A program made the translations under genes and the position numbers. The notes beneath the pieces are model-generated. The model had not been told where the DNA came from. It saw nothing but the letters and a program-made list of their open reading frames with translations, and ran no database searches. A stretch of 64,000 nucleotides of DNA from Pseudomonadota bacterium (GTDB lineage Bacteria > Desulfobacterota > Desulfobulbia > Desulfobulbales > Desulfocapsaceae). Positions 17,230 through 27,105 of this stretch are shown piece after piece (the first letter of the stretch is position 1; the number at the start of each line of letters is the position of its first letter). The stretch spans positions 20,980-84,979 of the forward strand of contig JAHIUA010000036.1 in assembly GCA_018817385.1 (NCBI GenBank). The letters run 5' to 3'.

Positions 17230-18237
17230 ATGACCACTACAGCCAGAACCGTCGGATTCCAATCAGGGGAACGTAATATCTTTTTTCATATTCTTACCGC
17301 CTGTAACCTTTCCTGTCGCCATTGTTATATCAATACCAGTCAGCACGGAACCGGGATGTTAGACCGTGCCACCATGGAGAAATGGTTGGAGCTTTTTGTT
17401 GATCCAGATAAGAAATCAAATGTTATTTTTCTGGGTGGAGAACCGACCATGCATCCTGATCTCGCCCATGGTATCGCCAAGGCCAAAGCCCTGGGTTTTA
17501 CCGTGACCGTGGATTCCAACGGCTATCTTTTTCATGATATTCTTGACAGGACCAGTCCTGATCTCCTCGATTACCTGAGCTTCAGCCTCGACGGGCCGGA
17601 CAGGAAGGTCAATGATCCCATCCGTGGTGAAGGTGTTTTTGATGTCTGCACTGCCAACATGCATAAAGCCGTATCCAGAGGCTACAACGTATCGGTAATC
17701 TACACGGTATCAAGCCTGAATATTGAGCACCTGCATCGAATGATCCCTCTCCTGACCGAGATTGGGGTAAAACGTTTCTTTATTCAGGTGATCGGTCTGC
17801 GTGGCAAGTCTGCCCAGGGCAGCGTCGGGGAACAGGGATGGCAGGTGAGTCCGGAACAGTGGCTTGAAGTCGTGCCTGCTGTTGCCAGGCAGGCGGCGGA
17901 GGCGGGTATCCATGTTACCTTTCCCAAGGTCTTTCTTGATCCTCTGGAAAAATTTGAGTGTGCGGGGCTTGTTTCCGATAATTTCTTTATCTTTCCCAAT
18001 GGCAGAGTGTATCGCTGCCCCCTCTGCGAGGATCATCCCATTCATGCCCTGCGTATCGAAGATGATATCCTCCTTGCTAATGAAGGATTGACCGAGGATA
18101 ATTTTTTCCAGCTGAACATCGCCGAGGGCTGTGTCATGAATAAGCTGTTGCAGCCTGACACCATTTCCTATGATGGCCAAGGAAAGCCGCTTCACAGGAT
18201 TTCCTGTTGTCTTTTGAAACAGGAAATCCTGCCTTAA
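17230..18237 (+). CDS. Radical SAM protein with C-terminal SPASM-like cysteines
   Basis: 335 aa. The radical SAM cluster motif C-x3-C-x2-C is seen as CNLSCRHCY (C25, C29, C32), followed by the SAM-binding LGGEPTMHPDL. The C-terminal part has grouped cysteines (FECAG, YRCPLCEDH, EGCVMN, ISCCLL) that could bind one or two auxiliary iron-sulfur clusters, as in SPASM/twitch enzymes. The substrate is unknown; no precursor peptide gene is evident beside it. There is a 133-base gap after the deaminase and no clear ribosome site. Confidence 0.85.
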   Translation: MTTTARTVGFQSGERNIFFHILTACNLSCRHCYINTSQHGTGMLDRATMEKWLELFVDPDKKSNVIFLGGEPTMHPDLAHGIAKAKALGFTVTVDSNGYLFHDILDRTSPDLLDYLSFSLDGPDRKVNDPIRGEGVFDVCTANMHKAVSRGYNVSVIYTVSSLNIEHLHRMIPLLTEIGVKRFFIQVIGLRGKSAQGSVGEQGWQVSPEQWLEVVPAVARQAAEAGIHVTFPKVFLDPLEKFECAGLVSDNFFIFPNGRVYRCPLCEDHPIHALRIEDDILLANEGLTEDNFFQLNIAEGCVMNKLLQPDTISYDGQGKPLHRISCCLLKQEILP

Positions 18238-18266
18238 GGAGCCGGGAGGCAGGAGGGCGGGGCTGG

Positions 18267-18426
18267 GAGTCTGTTGGGCTGAGACATAACTCTGCTGCAG
18301 ATTTGACAAATCGGCCCATAGTTCTACGGCGTTTCGTTTAAGCGTTCTGCTCTTCGGCTCAAATCTATGAAAATCCGGTCTTGATTTCTCTAATTTTCGC
18401 TACAATTCTCTCAATCCGCCAGACTC
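18267..18426 (+). repeat. Dispersed repeat R2, copy D (full, 160 bp, MITE-like)
   Basis: 160 bp bounded by GAGTCTGTTGG and CCGCCAGACTC, terminal inverted repeats matching at 9 of 11 positions. It aligns along its length with the reverse strand of 42671-42829 and with 63865-64000. The right end touches the stop codon of the SH3 gene. It fills the gap after the radical SAM gene. There is no open frame of note. Confidence 0.75.
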
Positions 18427-19130
18427 TAAAGTAATGATTTTTTTCTGCGAGACTGGCCTGACATCTTCCCGAGAAGCATTCCGACAAGAAGTACCCCTCC
18501 ACCGGCAAGAAACCACTTGATGGTAGTATTCTTTTTCAAGCGCTTGTTTTCTTCTCTGATCGAAGCCAGTTCTTTTATCAGTGATTCCTTTTCTGCTGTT
18601 GCCTGCCCCAGGTCCGCTTTTGTTTGAACCACGTCTGTGGTATCTCTCTGCAGGGTCTGGTAGTTCGTTGTGATCAGATTCTTTTCGGCAAGGGTTGAAT
18701 CAAGTTCCATCTCGGTTCGGGCAAGGGTGGAAGAAACTTCTTCTAATTTTTGGGTCAGGTCGTTTGCTTTTTGCTCTATTTTTTCTTTTTCCGAACGCAG
18801 AGAAATAACAGTTTCTTCGAGAGGAGGGTCTGTGCTCAAAAATCTTTTCAGCATCCACCCTTCTTTGCCGTCAGCAAGGCGTACCTTTGCATAAGACTCA
18901 TCTTCCTCCAGCAATTCCACAGAAACACCGTTCCTTACCATACCGGTAACTTTATAATCATTGCCTTGACCTCTTCTTATGACTACCTCCGAGCTGGGCT
19001 TTACATACCAGGTTTTGGCAAAGAGCGGAGTTCCTGAAAACAAAATTGTATTGAAGGGGATAAAAAGAGTGAGGAACAAGAGGAAAAAAGAGAGAGAACC
19101 GGATGGCTTTGTTAGTTGTCTGATGATCAT
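18426..19130 (-). CDS. SH3-domain, coiled-coil, membrane-anchored protein (TIGR04211-like)
   Basis: 234 aa from the ATG at 19130, which has AAGGAG 10 bases upstream; the track start at 19226 has none. A signal peptide/N-terminal helix (FFLLFLTLFIPFNTILFSG) is followed by a bacterial SH3 domain (~45-105: WYVKPSSEVVIRRGQGNDYKV ... GKEGWMLKRFL). A long Glu/Lys-rich coiled coil (~115-200) leads to a C-terminal transmembrane helix (WFLAGGGVLLVGMLLG) with a basic tail. This order matches the 'SH3 and anchor' family: the SH3 domain faces the periplasm and probably contacts the cell wall. Function is otherwise unknown. Confidence 0.85.
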   Translation of the reverse strand: MIIRQLTKPSGSLSFFLLFLTLFIPFNTILFSGTPLFAKTWYVKPSSEVVIRRGQGNDYKVTGMVRNGVSVELLEEDESYAKVRLADGKEGWMLKRFLSTDPPLEETVISLRSEKEKIEQKANDLTQKLEEVSSTLARTEMELDSTLAEKNLITTNYQTLQRDTTDVVQTKADLGQATAEKESLIKELASIREENKRLKKNTTIKWFLAGGGVLLVGMLLGKMSGQSRRKKSLL

Positions 19131-19267
19131 AATGTTGTATCTCCTTAATCTGGGACCTTTTTTACACCGGGCTGGTGGCTGGTAAAGAAATGCTTCTCTT
19201 TCGCCAGGCTCGGGGGAAGTAATCACTTTCTAGAGTAGCCCATCGGACGATCGGGGGCTGTTTTGGG

Positions 19268-19366
19268 TCAGTAGGTTTGATTCAATCTCAGGCCAACATC
19301 CTCGCTGGTAAGTCTCTTGGTGGCCATGGGGCACAATTTTAGAGGTAGTAGTATCTTTTTAGTCAT
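19268..19366 (-). CDS. Possible small protein, 32 aa
   Basis: A 33-codon frame, below the ORF-track cutoff, starting MTKKILLPLKLCPMATKRLT. It is preceded by GAGGAAG at a fair distance from the ATG. It sits alone in the ~500-bp gap between tatC and the SH3 gene. No domain or membrane helix is visible. Coding status is doubtful. The rest of 19131-19625 shows no gene I can support. Confidence 0.25.
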   Translation of the reverse strand: MTKKILLPLKLCPMATKRLTSEDVGLRLNQTY

Positions 19367-19625
19367 CTTGACTTCCTCTAATTTTGAGCAGAATAGAATA
19401 ACTACTACAAAACAGCATGAGGAAAGTCAATGACTTGTCACTCTATCTATGAAAAGTGTTATCCTCCTATGAACTCCAGATCAGCAATGGTGAGGTTCGT
19501 CGATAAGAGCATCTGTAGAGAATGTTCGCTTGGCCTCGTGTTCTCACGGTTCGCTGCTGTTGTTTTTACATTGTGGACGTCAGAATCAGGCATTGATTTT
19601 CTGAAGGGTGAAGGGAGAGGCTTCG

Positions 19626-20351
19626 TTATTTTTTCCCAAAAAGGATGGTCAGGAAGATGCCTGCCTCGTAGAGAGCAAAGAGCGGAATGGCGAGGAGGCC
19701 GGTGGCCATGAAATCACCGGCGGTGAGAAGAAAGGAGAGGAAAACAATGGCTGCGTAGAAGTAGAGTCGTTTGCTGCGGAAATAGTGTGCCTTAATAAAG
19801 CCAGCCTTGCCGGCCATGACCATGAGAAAAGGGATTTCGAAGGAAAGACCGAAAGCGAGGATGGTTCTGGCAACAAAGGTGAGGTATTTTCCGAATTTAG
19901 GCAGGGGCTCCAGCTTGTCGCCTGCGTAGCTCATAAAGTAGACAAGCATTCTTGGCAAGACACCCCAAAAGGCAAAAGAGGCTCCTAGTGCAAAGAGGAG
20001 GCTGGCCCAGAAGACTACCGTCAGCGCAAATTTTTTTTCAGTGTTTTTGAGTCCTGGGGCAATAAACATCCAAATCTGGTAGAGGGTGACCGGAAAACTG
20101 ATCACCAGTCCAATCAGCAAGGAAAGTTTCAGGTAGGAGAGAAAGGCTTCAGGTAGGTTGGTGTAGACCAGACGGTCCAGGTAAGGGCTGGCTTTGAACA
20201 GGGGAGCTATGAAAAAATGGGCAATGTCTTCTGAAAAAACATAGGTTATGCCGGTACAGATAATAATGGCCAGAAACACCTTGATGAGTCGTTGCCGCAG
20301 TTCCATATGGTGTGGCCGGAACTGTTCAAGGCTTCTGACAATGAGTGACAC
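19626..20351 (-). CDS. tatC: Twin-arginine translocase subunit TatC
   Basis: 241 aa with six hydrophobic segments, the usual TatC length and topology. It starts with the family pattern LEQFRPHHMELRQRLIKVFLA, and has FYLSYLK-like and YQIWMFIAPGLKNTEKKF blocks with the conserved Pro and Glu of the periplasmic loop region. TatC is the receptor for twin-arginine signal peptides and exports folded, often cofactor-bearing, proteins. The start is GTG, overlapping the tatB stop by one base (TAGTG), so translation is coupled. Redox proteins of sulfate reducers, such as periplasmic hydrogenases, are typical cargo. Confidence 0.95.
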   Translation of the reverse strand: MSLIVRSLEQFRPHHMELRQRLIKVFLAIIICTGITYVFSEDIAHFFIAPLFKASPYLDRLVYTNLPEAFLSYLKLSLLIGLVISFPVTLYQIWMFIAPGLKNTEKKFALTVVFWASLLFALGASFAFWGVLPRMLVYFMSYAGDKLEPLPKFGKYLTFVARTILAFGLSFEIPFLMVMAGKAGFIKAHYFRSKRLYFYAAIVFLSFLLTAGDFMATGLLAIPLFALYEAGIFLTILFGKK

Positions 20352-20800
20352 TAGCTTTGCTGCCCCGGAGTGTTATTTTTTTGGGAGCTCTCTTCCAGGC
20401 GTGGATCTTTTTCTTTCTTTTCTCCTCTCTCGGTTTCCCGGTCTTTTTCCTGGAGGGAATGGTCGTCTTTATCAGGTTCGATATCAATGATTGGTGACGT
20501 CTCTGGGGCTGACATGGAGGGCTTGGCAGGTGGGGACGAGTCCTTGTCTCGCCAAGTCTGGTTGCTGACGTCCAGGACATGGTCCTTGATGGAACGGGCG
20601 GCTTCTTCCAGTTCCGGTTTGATCTCATCTAAGGGGTTTCCTTCTGCTGTCAGGTTTTCTTTCAGCGTATTAGCTGTTTTTTTCAGCTCAAGGATTCCTT
20701 TGGCCACAGAGCGGGCAAGATCCGGCAGTTTGTCCGGACCGACCACGATCAGAGCCAGGGCCATTATCAGAATAAATTCAGGTAAACCGATACCAAACAT
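20351..20800 (-). CDS. tatB: Sec-independent translocase subunit TatB (TatA/B family)
   Basis: 149 aa. The N-terminal helix FGIGLPEFILIMALALIVVGPDKLP, with Glu at position 8 and the GPDKLP hinge, is the TatB signature; an amphipathic helix (LARSVAKGILELKKTAN) follows. The acidic, low-complexity C-terminal tail (from ~85) is typical of TatB and longer than in TatA. A GAGG ribosome site lies 8 bases before the ATG. It is coupled to tatC downstream. TatB binds the signal peptide with TatC; a separate tatA is not in the window, and this protein could serve both roles. Confidence 0.92.
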   Translation of the reverse strand: MFGIGLPEFILIMALALIVVGPDKLPDLARSVAKGILELKKTANTLKENLTAEGNPLDEIKPELEEAARSIKDHVLDVSNQTWRDKDSSPPAKPSMSAPETSPIIDIEPDKDDHSLQEKDRETERGEKKEKDPRLEESSQKNNTPGQQS

Positions 20801-20824
20801 GGAGATAACCTCATTTCAGGCAGA

Positions 20825-20859
20825 ATCGTTGCCACACATCCGAATATGGTGGCAACGAT
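20825..20859 (-). promoter_or_regulatory. Perfect 11-bp inverted repeat upstream of tatB
   Basis: ATCGTTGCCAC and GTGGCAACGAT flank a 13-base loop, ending 25 bases before the tatB start. No T run follows on either strand, which argues against a simple terminator. It could be an operator, a leader hairpin, or the terminator of the ferredoxin gene upstream. Confidence 0.45.
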
Positions 20860-20924
20860 CTCTGCAGCGCAAATGTACGGCATTTACCTGGGGGTGTCAA
20901 GATTGTCACACCCTTAAGAACCCA

Positions 20925-21932
20925 TCAAGGATGTCCGACGCTACTTACCTGCTGGTAAAGTTGGCGAAAGACCTCTACTGTGATCTCAGTTTGCCAGTGA
21001 CCTGTGATTCTGGCCGTCAGGTAACAGAGAAAAAACAGAGCCAGAATGAAAACAGGCAAAAGAAAGGAGGGGACCCGTCTTCTTCCGGGTATGCTCAATG
21101 TCAGGCAATCTTTAACAGGACAAACGGGAAGACAGTCCAGGCATCCGATACATTCGGCATTGCGAACTGTTTGTCTGTTCGTAATGCGAATGGAGGAGGG
21201 ACAGATTTCTTCGCATTTTTTACAGTTGATGCAAGCCTCTGGGGTACGCTTGATCTGGAAGGGGCTTGCCAGGGCAAGTAAGCCCAGAAGTCCACCGTAT
21301 GGACAGAGATAGCGACACCAGAAATTTTTAATAACAAAGGAAAGCAGGAGCAAAAAGAGCATGATGGATCCGGCCAGGAGACTTGGGTGAAGAAAAAAGT
21401 GCAGCATCTTGGCATCGGAGATCAGGTTGTAGGCAGAGTGGTGGAAGGCAGTGAGTGATTCCAGGTCCATCTGCCAGAGGATGAGATAGGCAAAAAAACC
21501 AAGGAGTATATACTTCAGGCTGAGTAACGGCAGATCTAGCCAGGGAGGCAGGGTAAGGGAGAGGTGTAATTTTTTTCCGAACCTCTCGGCCAGGTTGGAG
21601 GCAAAACCCACCGGACAGATCCAGCCACAAAAACCTTTACGGAGAAAAAAAGCGATAAGGAGCGCAGCAATAAAGATTGTCAATCCGGCAGGATGGATGG
21701 TGTCATATCCTCCGCCCAGAATGAGTCGCTTGGTGCTGACCAGAGCCCCTAACGGGAGGAATCCTTCTACGGCAGGAGGCCTGGATGTGAATGTCATGCC
21801 AGGCTCAGTCGTCCAGAGATAAAAGGTATAGAACTGCCAGCCTATATAGAGACAGAAGGCAGCAAAGAGAGACTGACAGAGTAAACGCAGTCGACTAAGA
21901 TTGTTTTGTAATAGCTGAGTGATTGAGTTCAT
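20925..21932 (-). CDS. NapH/MauN-like membrane polyferredoxin
   Basis: 335 aa, about five transmembrane segments. Two membrane-flanking CxxxCP motifs (FCGWICPVG and WCRYLCPYG) are the NapH/NosR/RdxA hallmark. Two ferredoxin-type Cys sets follow at ~240-280 (CINCKKCEEICP and CIGCLDCLPVCP), binding two 4Fe-4S clusters. Such proteins pass electrons between the quinone pool and periplasmic or cytoplasmic acceptors. No NapA, NosZ or other partner enzyme is adjacent, so the acceptor is unknown; neighbouring tat genes suggest an exported redox enzyme elsewhere. A final transmembrane helix (~300-320) follows the clusters. Confidence 0.85.
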   Translation of the reverse strand: MNSITQLLQNNLSRLRLLCQSLFAAFCLYIGWQFYTFYLWTTEPGMTFTSRPPAVEGFLPLGALVSTKRLILGGGYDTIHPAGLTIFIAALLIAFFLRKGFCGWICPVGFASNLAERFGKKLHLSLTLPPWLDLPLLSLKYILLGFFAYLILWQMDLESLTAFHHSAYNLISDAKMLHFFLHPSLLAGSIMLFLLLLSFVIKNFWCRYLCPYGGLLGLLALASPFQIKRTPEACINCKKCEEICPSSIRITNRQTVRNAECIGCLDCLPVCPVKDCLTLSIPGRRRVPSFLLPVFILALFFLCYLTARITGHWQTEITVEVFRQLYQQVSSVGHP

Positions 21933-22134
21933 ATCAGGTCCCGGAGAGTGTGTGTTAGAGTCGGAGAGTGCTTTTTTGGCCAGAAAATTACAAGATTTTC
22001 TCTCTCAGGAGAAAGCATATTTGAAAAAGATATCAGGTTATGCAAGAATATCTTTGATTCAAGTCAAGCAGCGGAAAAAAAAGACTCTATTTCCTGTTTT
22101 GAATGGTGCTTTTGCACTATCGATTTGCAAATGA

Positions 22135-22163
22135 TTGACTTTCATCGGTGATTTGACTATATT
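22135..22163 (+). promoter_or_regulatory. Promoter of purA
   Basis: TTGACT (22135-22140), a 17-base spacer and TATATT (22158-22163), a near-ideal sigma-70 promoter, about 104 bases before the purA start. The rest of the 334-bp divergent gap (21933-22266) is A/T-rich and shows no gene. Confidence 0.8.
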
Positions 22164-22233
22164 GACGCGGTTGTCGTGGTGACATAAGGATTGGTGCGCT
22201 GTTATAGTTATAAGCCTATTGGTAATATGATAG

Positions 22234-23565
<1,332 letters not shown>

Positions 23566-23605
23566 AAGCAACGAGCAAAATAAAATAGGTGTTAGGCTGC
23601 AGTCT

Positions 23606-23658
23606 AAAGGTCGAAGGGAAAGGAGACTCCGGTACTCTGTTTTTTTCCTTCGACCTTT
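23606..23658 (+). terminator. Hairpin after purA (probable terminator)
   Basis: AAAGGTCGAAGG pairs perfectly with CCTTCGACCTTT (12 bp) around a 29-base loop that contains a run of T residues. It lies 40 bases after the purA stop. Because the T run is inside the loop, termination is probable but not certain. Confidence 0.6.
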
Positions 23659-23715
23659 GAATTTAGGTCTAGTTTCATTAGCAATTGTAACTAACTGACA
23701 AATTGAGGGGTATTA

Positions 23716-23988
23716 ATGGCAAGAATTACTGTTGAAGATTGTCTGCAAACCATTGGTGAAAGCAAACGTTTTGATCTGGTTCACCTTACCGTGGAGCGGA
23801 TTCGACAGCACAGGCATGGTGAGCCCTATCTGGTGGATGGGAAAAATAAAGAGGTAGTCATGACTCTCAGAGAAATAGCTGCTGGGAAGGTTACCTTTGA
23901 GAATCTTTGGACCCTTCCTGATGCTTTTGCTAAGAAGTCGGAAAAGAAGGAAACTGAAGGTCAGCAAGACACTGAAATAGCTGCATAG
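23716..23988 (+). CDS. rpoZ: DNA-directed RNA polymerase omega subunit
   Basis: 90 aa. MARITVEDCL at the start and the RFDLVHLTVERIRQ stretch are typical of omega, the small subunit that helps assemble beta-prime. Family members run 60-100 aa. A GAGGGG site lies about 6 bases before the ATG. The next gene, dnaJ, starts 15 bases downstream, suggesting one transcript. A variable acidic C-terminal tail is normal. Confidence 0.93.
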   Translation: MARITVEDCLQTIGESKRFDLVHLTVERIRQHRHGEPYLVDGKNKEVVMTLREIAAGKVTFENLWTLPDAFAKKSEKKETEGQQDTEIAA

Positions 23989-24003
23989 GTTGCAGGGTAG
24001 GAA

Positions 24004-25137
24004 ATGCAAAGAGACTATTACGAAATACTCTCTGTGAGTAGGAATGCAGATGGTAGTGAAATAAAGAAGAGTTACCGTAAGCTTGCCATGAAATATCATC
24101 CGGATCGGAATCCGGATGATAAAGAGGCTGAATCAGTCTTTAAAGAGTGTACAGAGGCTTACGAGGTTCTTGGCGATCCCAAAAAGAGACAGATTTATGA
24201 TACATACGGTCATGAAGGACTGAAAAACAGCGGCTATCAAGGTCCAGGGAATTTCGAGGACATGTTTTCCGGCCTTGGCGACCTTTTTGGCGATCTCTTT
24301 GGTGGAGGTGGAAGGGGGCGTTCTCGTCGTGGTGGTCCTCAGCCTGGCAATGATCTTCGCTATGATATGGAAATCACCTTCATGGAGGCCATGCGGGGCG
24401 TAGCCAAAGAGGTGACCATCAAACGACGTGATACTTGTTGGACATGCGAGGGCAACGGCTGTCGTCCTGGATATAAACGAGAGACCTGTCCCAGTTGTCA
24501 TGGCCGAGGTCAGGTGATTCGTTCTCAGGGTTTTTTCCAGGTCTCTTCAACCTGTCCCCAATGTCATGGTGAAGGTGAAATAGTAACAGAACCCTGCCAT
24601 GACTGCGCCGGGAGTGGCTTGGTGGAGAAGAGGAAAAAGGTCTCTCTCAAGATTCCGGCAGGTGTCGACACCGGTGCCCAGATGCGCCTGCGAGGTGAGG
24701 GGGAAGGTGGACGACGGGGCGGTCCTCCAGGAGACCTTTATGTGGTTATCCATGTTCAGGAGCATGAGTTTTTTAAGCGCGAGGGAGAGACGATTTACTG
24801 TCAGTTCCCTGTTTCCATGGTTCAGGCAGCCCTGGGTTGTAAGGTTGATGTTCCTACAATCTATGGGAAAAAAAAGTTATCTATTCCGGCAGGCAGTCAG
24901 TCTGGAGAAATATTTACCCTGAAAAAACAAGGGGTAACCAGTCTGCGTGGCGGAAATGTTGGAAACATGGTTGTGCAACTGCAGGTAAAAACCCCGACCG
25001 GCCTCTGTGATGAACAGAAAAAAGTCTTAGAAAATTTTGATGAGCTTTGCCATAAACATGGTCAGCATGAGGAGCAGGAAGGTTTTTTTTCCAGGCTCTA
25101 CCATGAAGTGATTGGAAAGAAAGGAAAAGAGAGCTAA
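24004..25137 (+). CDS. dnaJ: Chaperone DnaJ
   Basis: 377 aa. J domain at residues 4-70 with the HPD tripeptide ([10 protein letters not shown]), a Gly/Phe-rich region (~75-115), and a zinc-finger domain with four CxxCxGxG units: [24 protein letters not shown] and CHDCAGSG. The C-terminal substrate-binding domain follows ([18 protein letters not shown]). It stimulates the ATPase of DnaK. dnaK is not in the window, so this may be one of several DnaJ copies or separated from dnaK. The AGGGTAGG ribosome site is good. Confidence 0.96.
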   Translation: MQRDYYEILSVSRNADGSEIKKSYRKLAMKYHPDRNPDDKEAESVFKECTEAYEVLGDPKKRQIYDTYGHEGLKNSGYQGPGNFEDMFSGLGDLFGDLFGGGGRGRSRRGGPQPGNDLRYDMEITFMEAMRGVAKEVTIKRRDTCWTCEGNGCRPGYKRETCPSCHGRGQVIRSQGFFQVSSTCPQCHGEGEIVTEPCHDCAGSGLVEKRKKVSLKIPAGVDTGAQMRLRGEGEGGRRGGPPGDLYVVIHVQEHEFFKREGETIYCQFPVSMVQAALGCKVDVPTIYGKKKLSIPAGSQSGEIFTLKKQGVTSLRGGNVGNMVVQLQVKTPTGLCDEQKKVLENFDELCHKHGQHEEQEGFFSRLYHEVIGKKGKES

Positions 25138-25177
25138 GAAGGTTCTTCACGGCCTCAATGTTTCTCTATATGAAACT

Positions 25178-25675
25178 ATGACTGAAAAACAAAATAGCAA
25201 AGGATTTACCCATTTTGATGCTGACGGCAATGCCATAATGGTCGATGTCAGTAAGAAAAATGAGACGGAGCGTGTAGCAACGGCCAGTGGTCGTATCACT
25301 CTGTCTGAAGAGGCCTATGACCTGGTGAAAAGTGGCTCTATGGCCAAGGGGGATGTCTTGGGAGTTGCGCGAGTGGCTGGTATTATGGCCGCCAAAAAGG
25401 TCGACAATCTCATTCCCCTGTGCCATCCTCTCCTCATCAGCAAGATTAGTGTTGATTTTGTCTATTGCGATGAGCAAAATCAGATTGAGATCCTTGCTAC
25501 GGTTGGTATAACTGGTAAGACAGGGGTGGAGATGGAAGCCTTGACAGCTGTCTCAGTTGCGGCATTGACCATTTATGATATGTGTAAGGCCGTTGATAAG
25601 GCTATGGTTATAAGTGATATTTGTTTGCAGAAAAAGACTGGAGGAAAAAGCGGAACCTTTATTCGACCTGAATAA
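25178..25675 (+). CDS. moaC: Cyclic pyranopterin monophosphate synthase MoaC
   Basis: 165 aa from the ATG at 25178; the track start at 25112 lies in the end of dnaJ and its N-terminal extension is unlike MoaC. It makes cyclic pyranopterin monophosphate in molybdenum cofactor synthesis, after MoaA. Signatures: [34 protein letters not shown] (substrate site), [26 protein letters not shown] and the catalytic KAVDKAMVI region. No ribosome site is obvious. Other moa genes are not adjacent. Confidence 0.96.
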   Translation: MTEKQNSKGFTHFDADGNAIMVDVSKKNETERVATASGRITLSEEAYDLVKSGSMAKGDVLGVARVAGIMAAKKVDNLIPLCHPLLISKISVDFVYCDEQNQIEILATVGITGKTGVEMEALTAVSVAALTIYDMCKAVDKAMVISDICLQKKTGGKSGTFIRPE

Positions 25676-25721
25676 TAACCGTCAATCTATAGAGTAATCT
25701 ACTTAAGTCAAGAGGATTTTG

Positions 25722-26084
25722 ATGGAGCAGAACGTACTGGATAACTTTAAGAAGCAGCTTGAGCAAAAACGGGAAGATATCCTGAAAGGTGCAGATAGGA
25801 CACTCTCTGAATTGACAGATCAGCATGGGAATATTCCTGACCCCAATGATCGTGCCACTGCAGAATCTGATCGTAATTTTGAGTTGCGTATTCGCAATCG
25901 TGAGAGGAAATTATTCGCTAAGATTGAAGCTGCCCTGCAAAGGATAGAAGATGGAGAGTATGGCGAATGTACAAGTTGCGGAGAGCTTATTGGCCTAAAA
26001 CGGCTTGAGGCCAGGCCGGTCACGACCCTTTGTATCGAGTGTAAAACGCTCCAGGAATCAAAGGAAAAATCTATTGGGAAGTGA
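25722..26084 (+). CDS. dksA: DksA/TraR-family RNA polymerase-binding protein
   Basis: 120 aa from the ATG at 25722, with AGAGGA upstream. It has an N-terminal coiled-coil (NFKKQLEQKREDILKGAD), an acidic tip region (DPNDRATAESDRN), and a four-Cys zinc finger (CTSCGELIGLKRLEARPVTTLCIECK). DksA enters the RNA polymerase secondary channel and, with ppGpp, adjusts transcription in stress. The tip reads 'DPNDRATAESD'; the family often has DxxDxA, and here both acidic positions look present. The gene ends just before galT (GTGA overlap region). Confidence 0.93.
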   Translation: MEQNVLDNFKKQLEQKREDILKGADRTLSELTDQHGNIPDPNDRATAESDRNFELRIRNRERKLFAKIEAALQRIEDGEYGECTSCGELIGLKRLEARPVTTLCIECKTLQESKEKSIGK

Positions 26085-26089
26085 GGCAA

Positions 26090-27097
26090 ATGCCTGAATT
26101 AAGAAAAGATCCTGTCCTTGGTCGTTGGATTATTATTTCCAGGGAGCGGGGAAAACGACCCTCTGATTTTGTTATTGCCGAGGCACCTACTATCGGAGGC
26201 TTCTGCCCCCTTTGTCCCGGCAATGAAAACACCACGCCTCATGAGGTTCTTGCCTATGGAAGGGAGGGCGGTGTCCCTAATTCACCTGGCTGGAAGGTTC
26301 GCGTGGTTCCCAACAAGTATCCGGCTCTGGTCATTGAAGGTGATCTCAACCGTGAGGCGGAGGGGTTGTATGACAAAATGAACGGTATTGGTGCCCATGA
26401 GGTCATTATCGAAAGTCCACGACACGATGACACCTTCGCCGATTTACCGCCTGAACACATGGTCCTGATATTTCTGGCATTCCAAAATCGCATTTGTGAT
26501 CTGGAACATGATGACCGGTTTCGTTACGTCCTCGTGTTTAAAAATTTCGGAAAGGCCGCCGGTGCATCCTTAGAGCATTCACATTCCCAGCTGGTGGCTT
26601 TGCCCGTCCTGCCTCGAAAAATTTATTCGGAGCTCGCCGGCTCCTCTACTTATTTTAATTATAAGGAACGTTGTGTTTACTGCGATATTATTCATCAGGA
26701 GTTGAAGCAGGATGTTCGGGTGGTGTGTAAGAATGATTATTTTATCACTATTACCCCCTTTGCTCCCCGAACTCCTTTTGAGATGTGGATTCTTCCTATC
26801 AAGCACTCATCAGCTTACCACGAGCAGAGTTATGAGCAAATGATTGCCCTGGCTGAGATCTTTTCAGAGAGTCTCTGTCGTCTCGATGCCTGCATCCCCA
26901 ATGTCCCTTATAATTTTGTTTTGCATACCCAGCCCCTGCGTTCCAAATCCTTGGAACACTTTCACTGGCATTTCGAAATTGTACCGAAACTCACTTCCAT
27001 TGCAGGGTTTGAATGGGGATCAGGTTTTTATATTAATCCCATGCCTCCAGAAGAAGCGGCTACCTATCTGCGTGATTCTCTGGAACGAATATCATAG
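26090..27097 (+). CDS. galT: Galactose-1-phosphate uridylyltransferase (GalT family)
   Basis: 335 aa from the ATG at 26090. Exchanges UMP between UDP-glucose and galactose-1-phosphate. The zinc ligands CPLC (~43-46), the nucleotide signature, and the catalytic HSHSQ (His-x-His-x-Gln, ~165) are visible, then HFHWHFEIVPK near the C-terminus. The start overlaps the GAGG ribosome site closely; a GTG at 26081 is an alternative. Some GalT-like proteins are ADP-glucose phosphorylases, so substrate is not certain. galK and galE are not adjacent. The response-regulator gene follows after 8 bases. Confidence 0.9.
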   Translation: MPELRKDPVLGRWIIISRERGKRPSDFVIAEAPTIGGFCPLCPGNENTTPHEVLAYGREGGVPNSPGWKVRVVPNKYPALVIEGDLNREAEGLYDKMNGIGAHEVIIESPRHDDTFADLPPEHMVLIFLAFQNRICDLEHDDRFRYVLVFKNFGKAAGASLEHSHSQLVALPVLPRKIYSELAGSSTYFNYKERCVYCDIIHQELKQDVRVVCKNDYFITITPFAPRTPFEMWILPIKHSSAYHEQSYEQMIALAEIFSESLCRLDACIPNVPYNFVLHTQPLRSKSLEHFHWHFEIVPKLTSIAGFEWGSGFYINPMPPEEAATYLRDSLERIS

Positions 27098-27105
27098 AGG
27101 GCCCT

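Noticed and set aside
20370-21281. 303-aa plus-strand open frame
   Set aside because: It crosses tatB and the ferredoxin gene on the opposite strand; Ser/Arg-rich shadow sequence.
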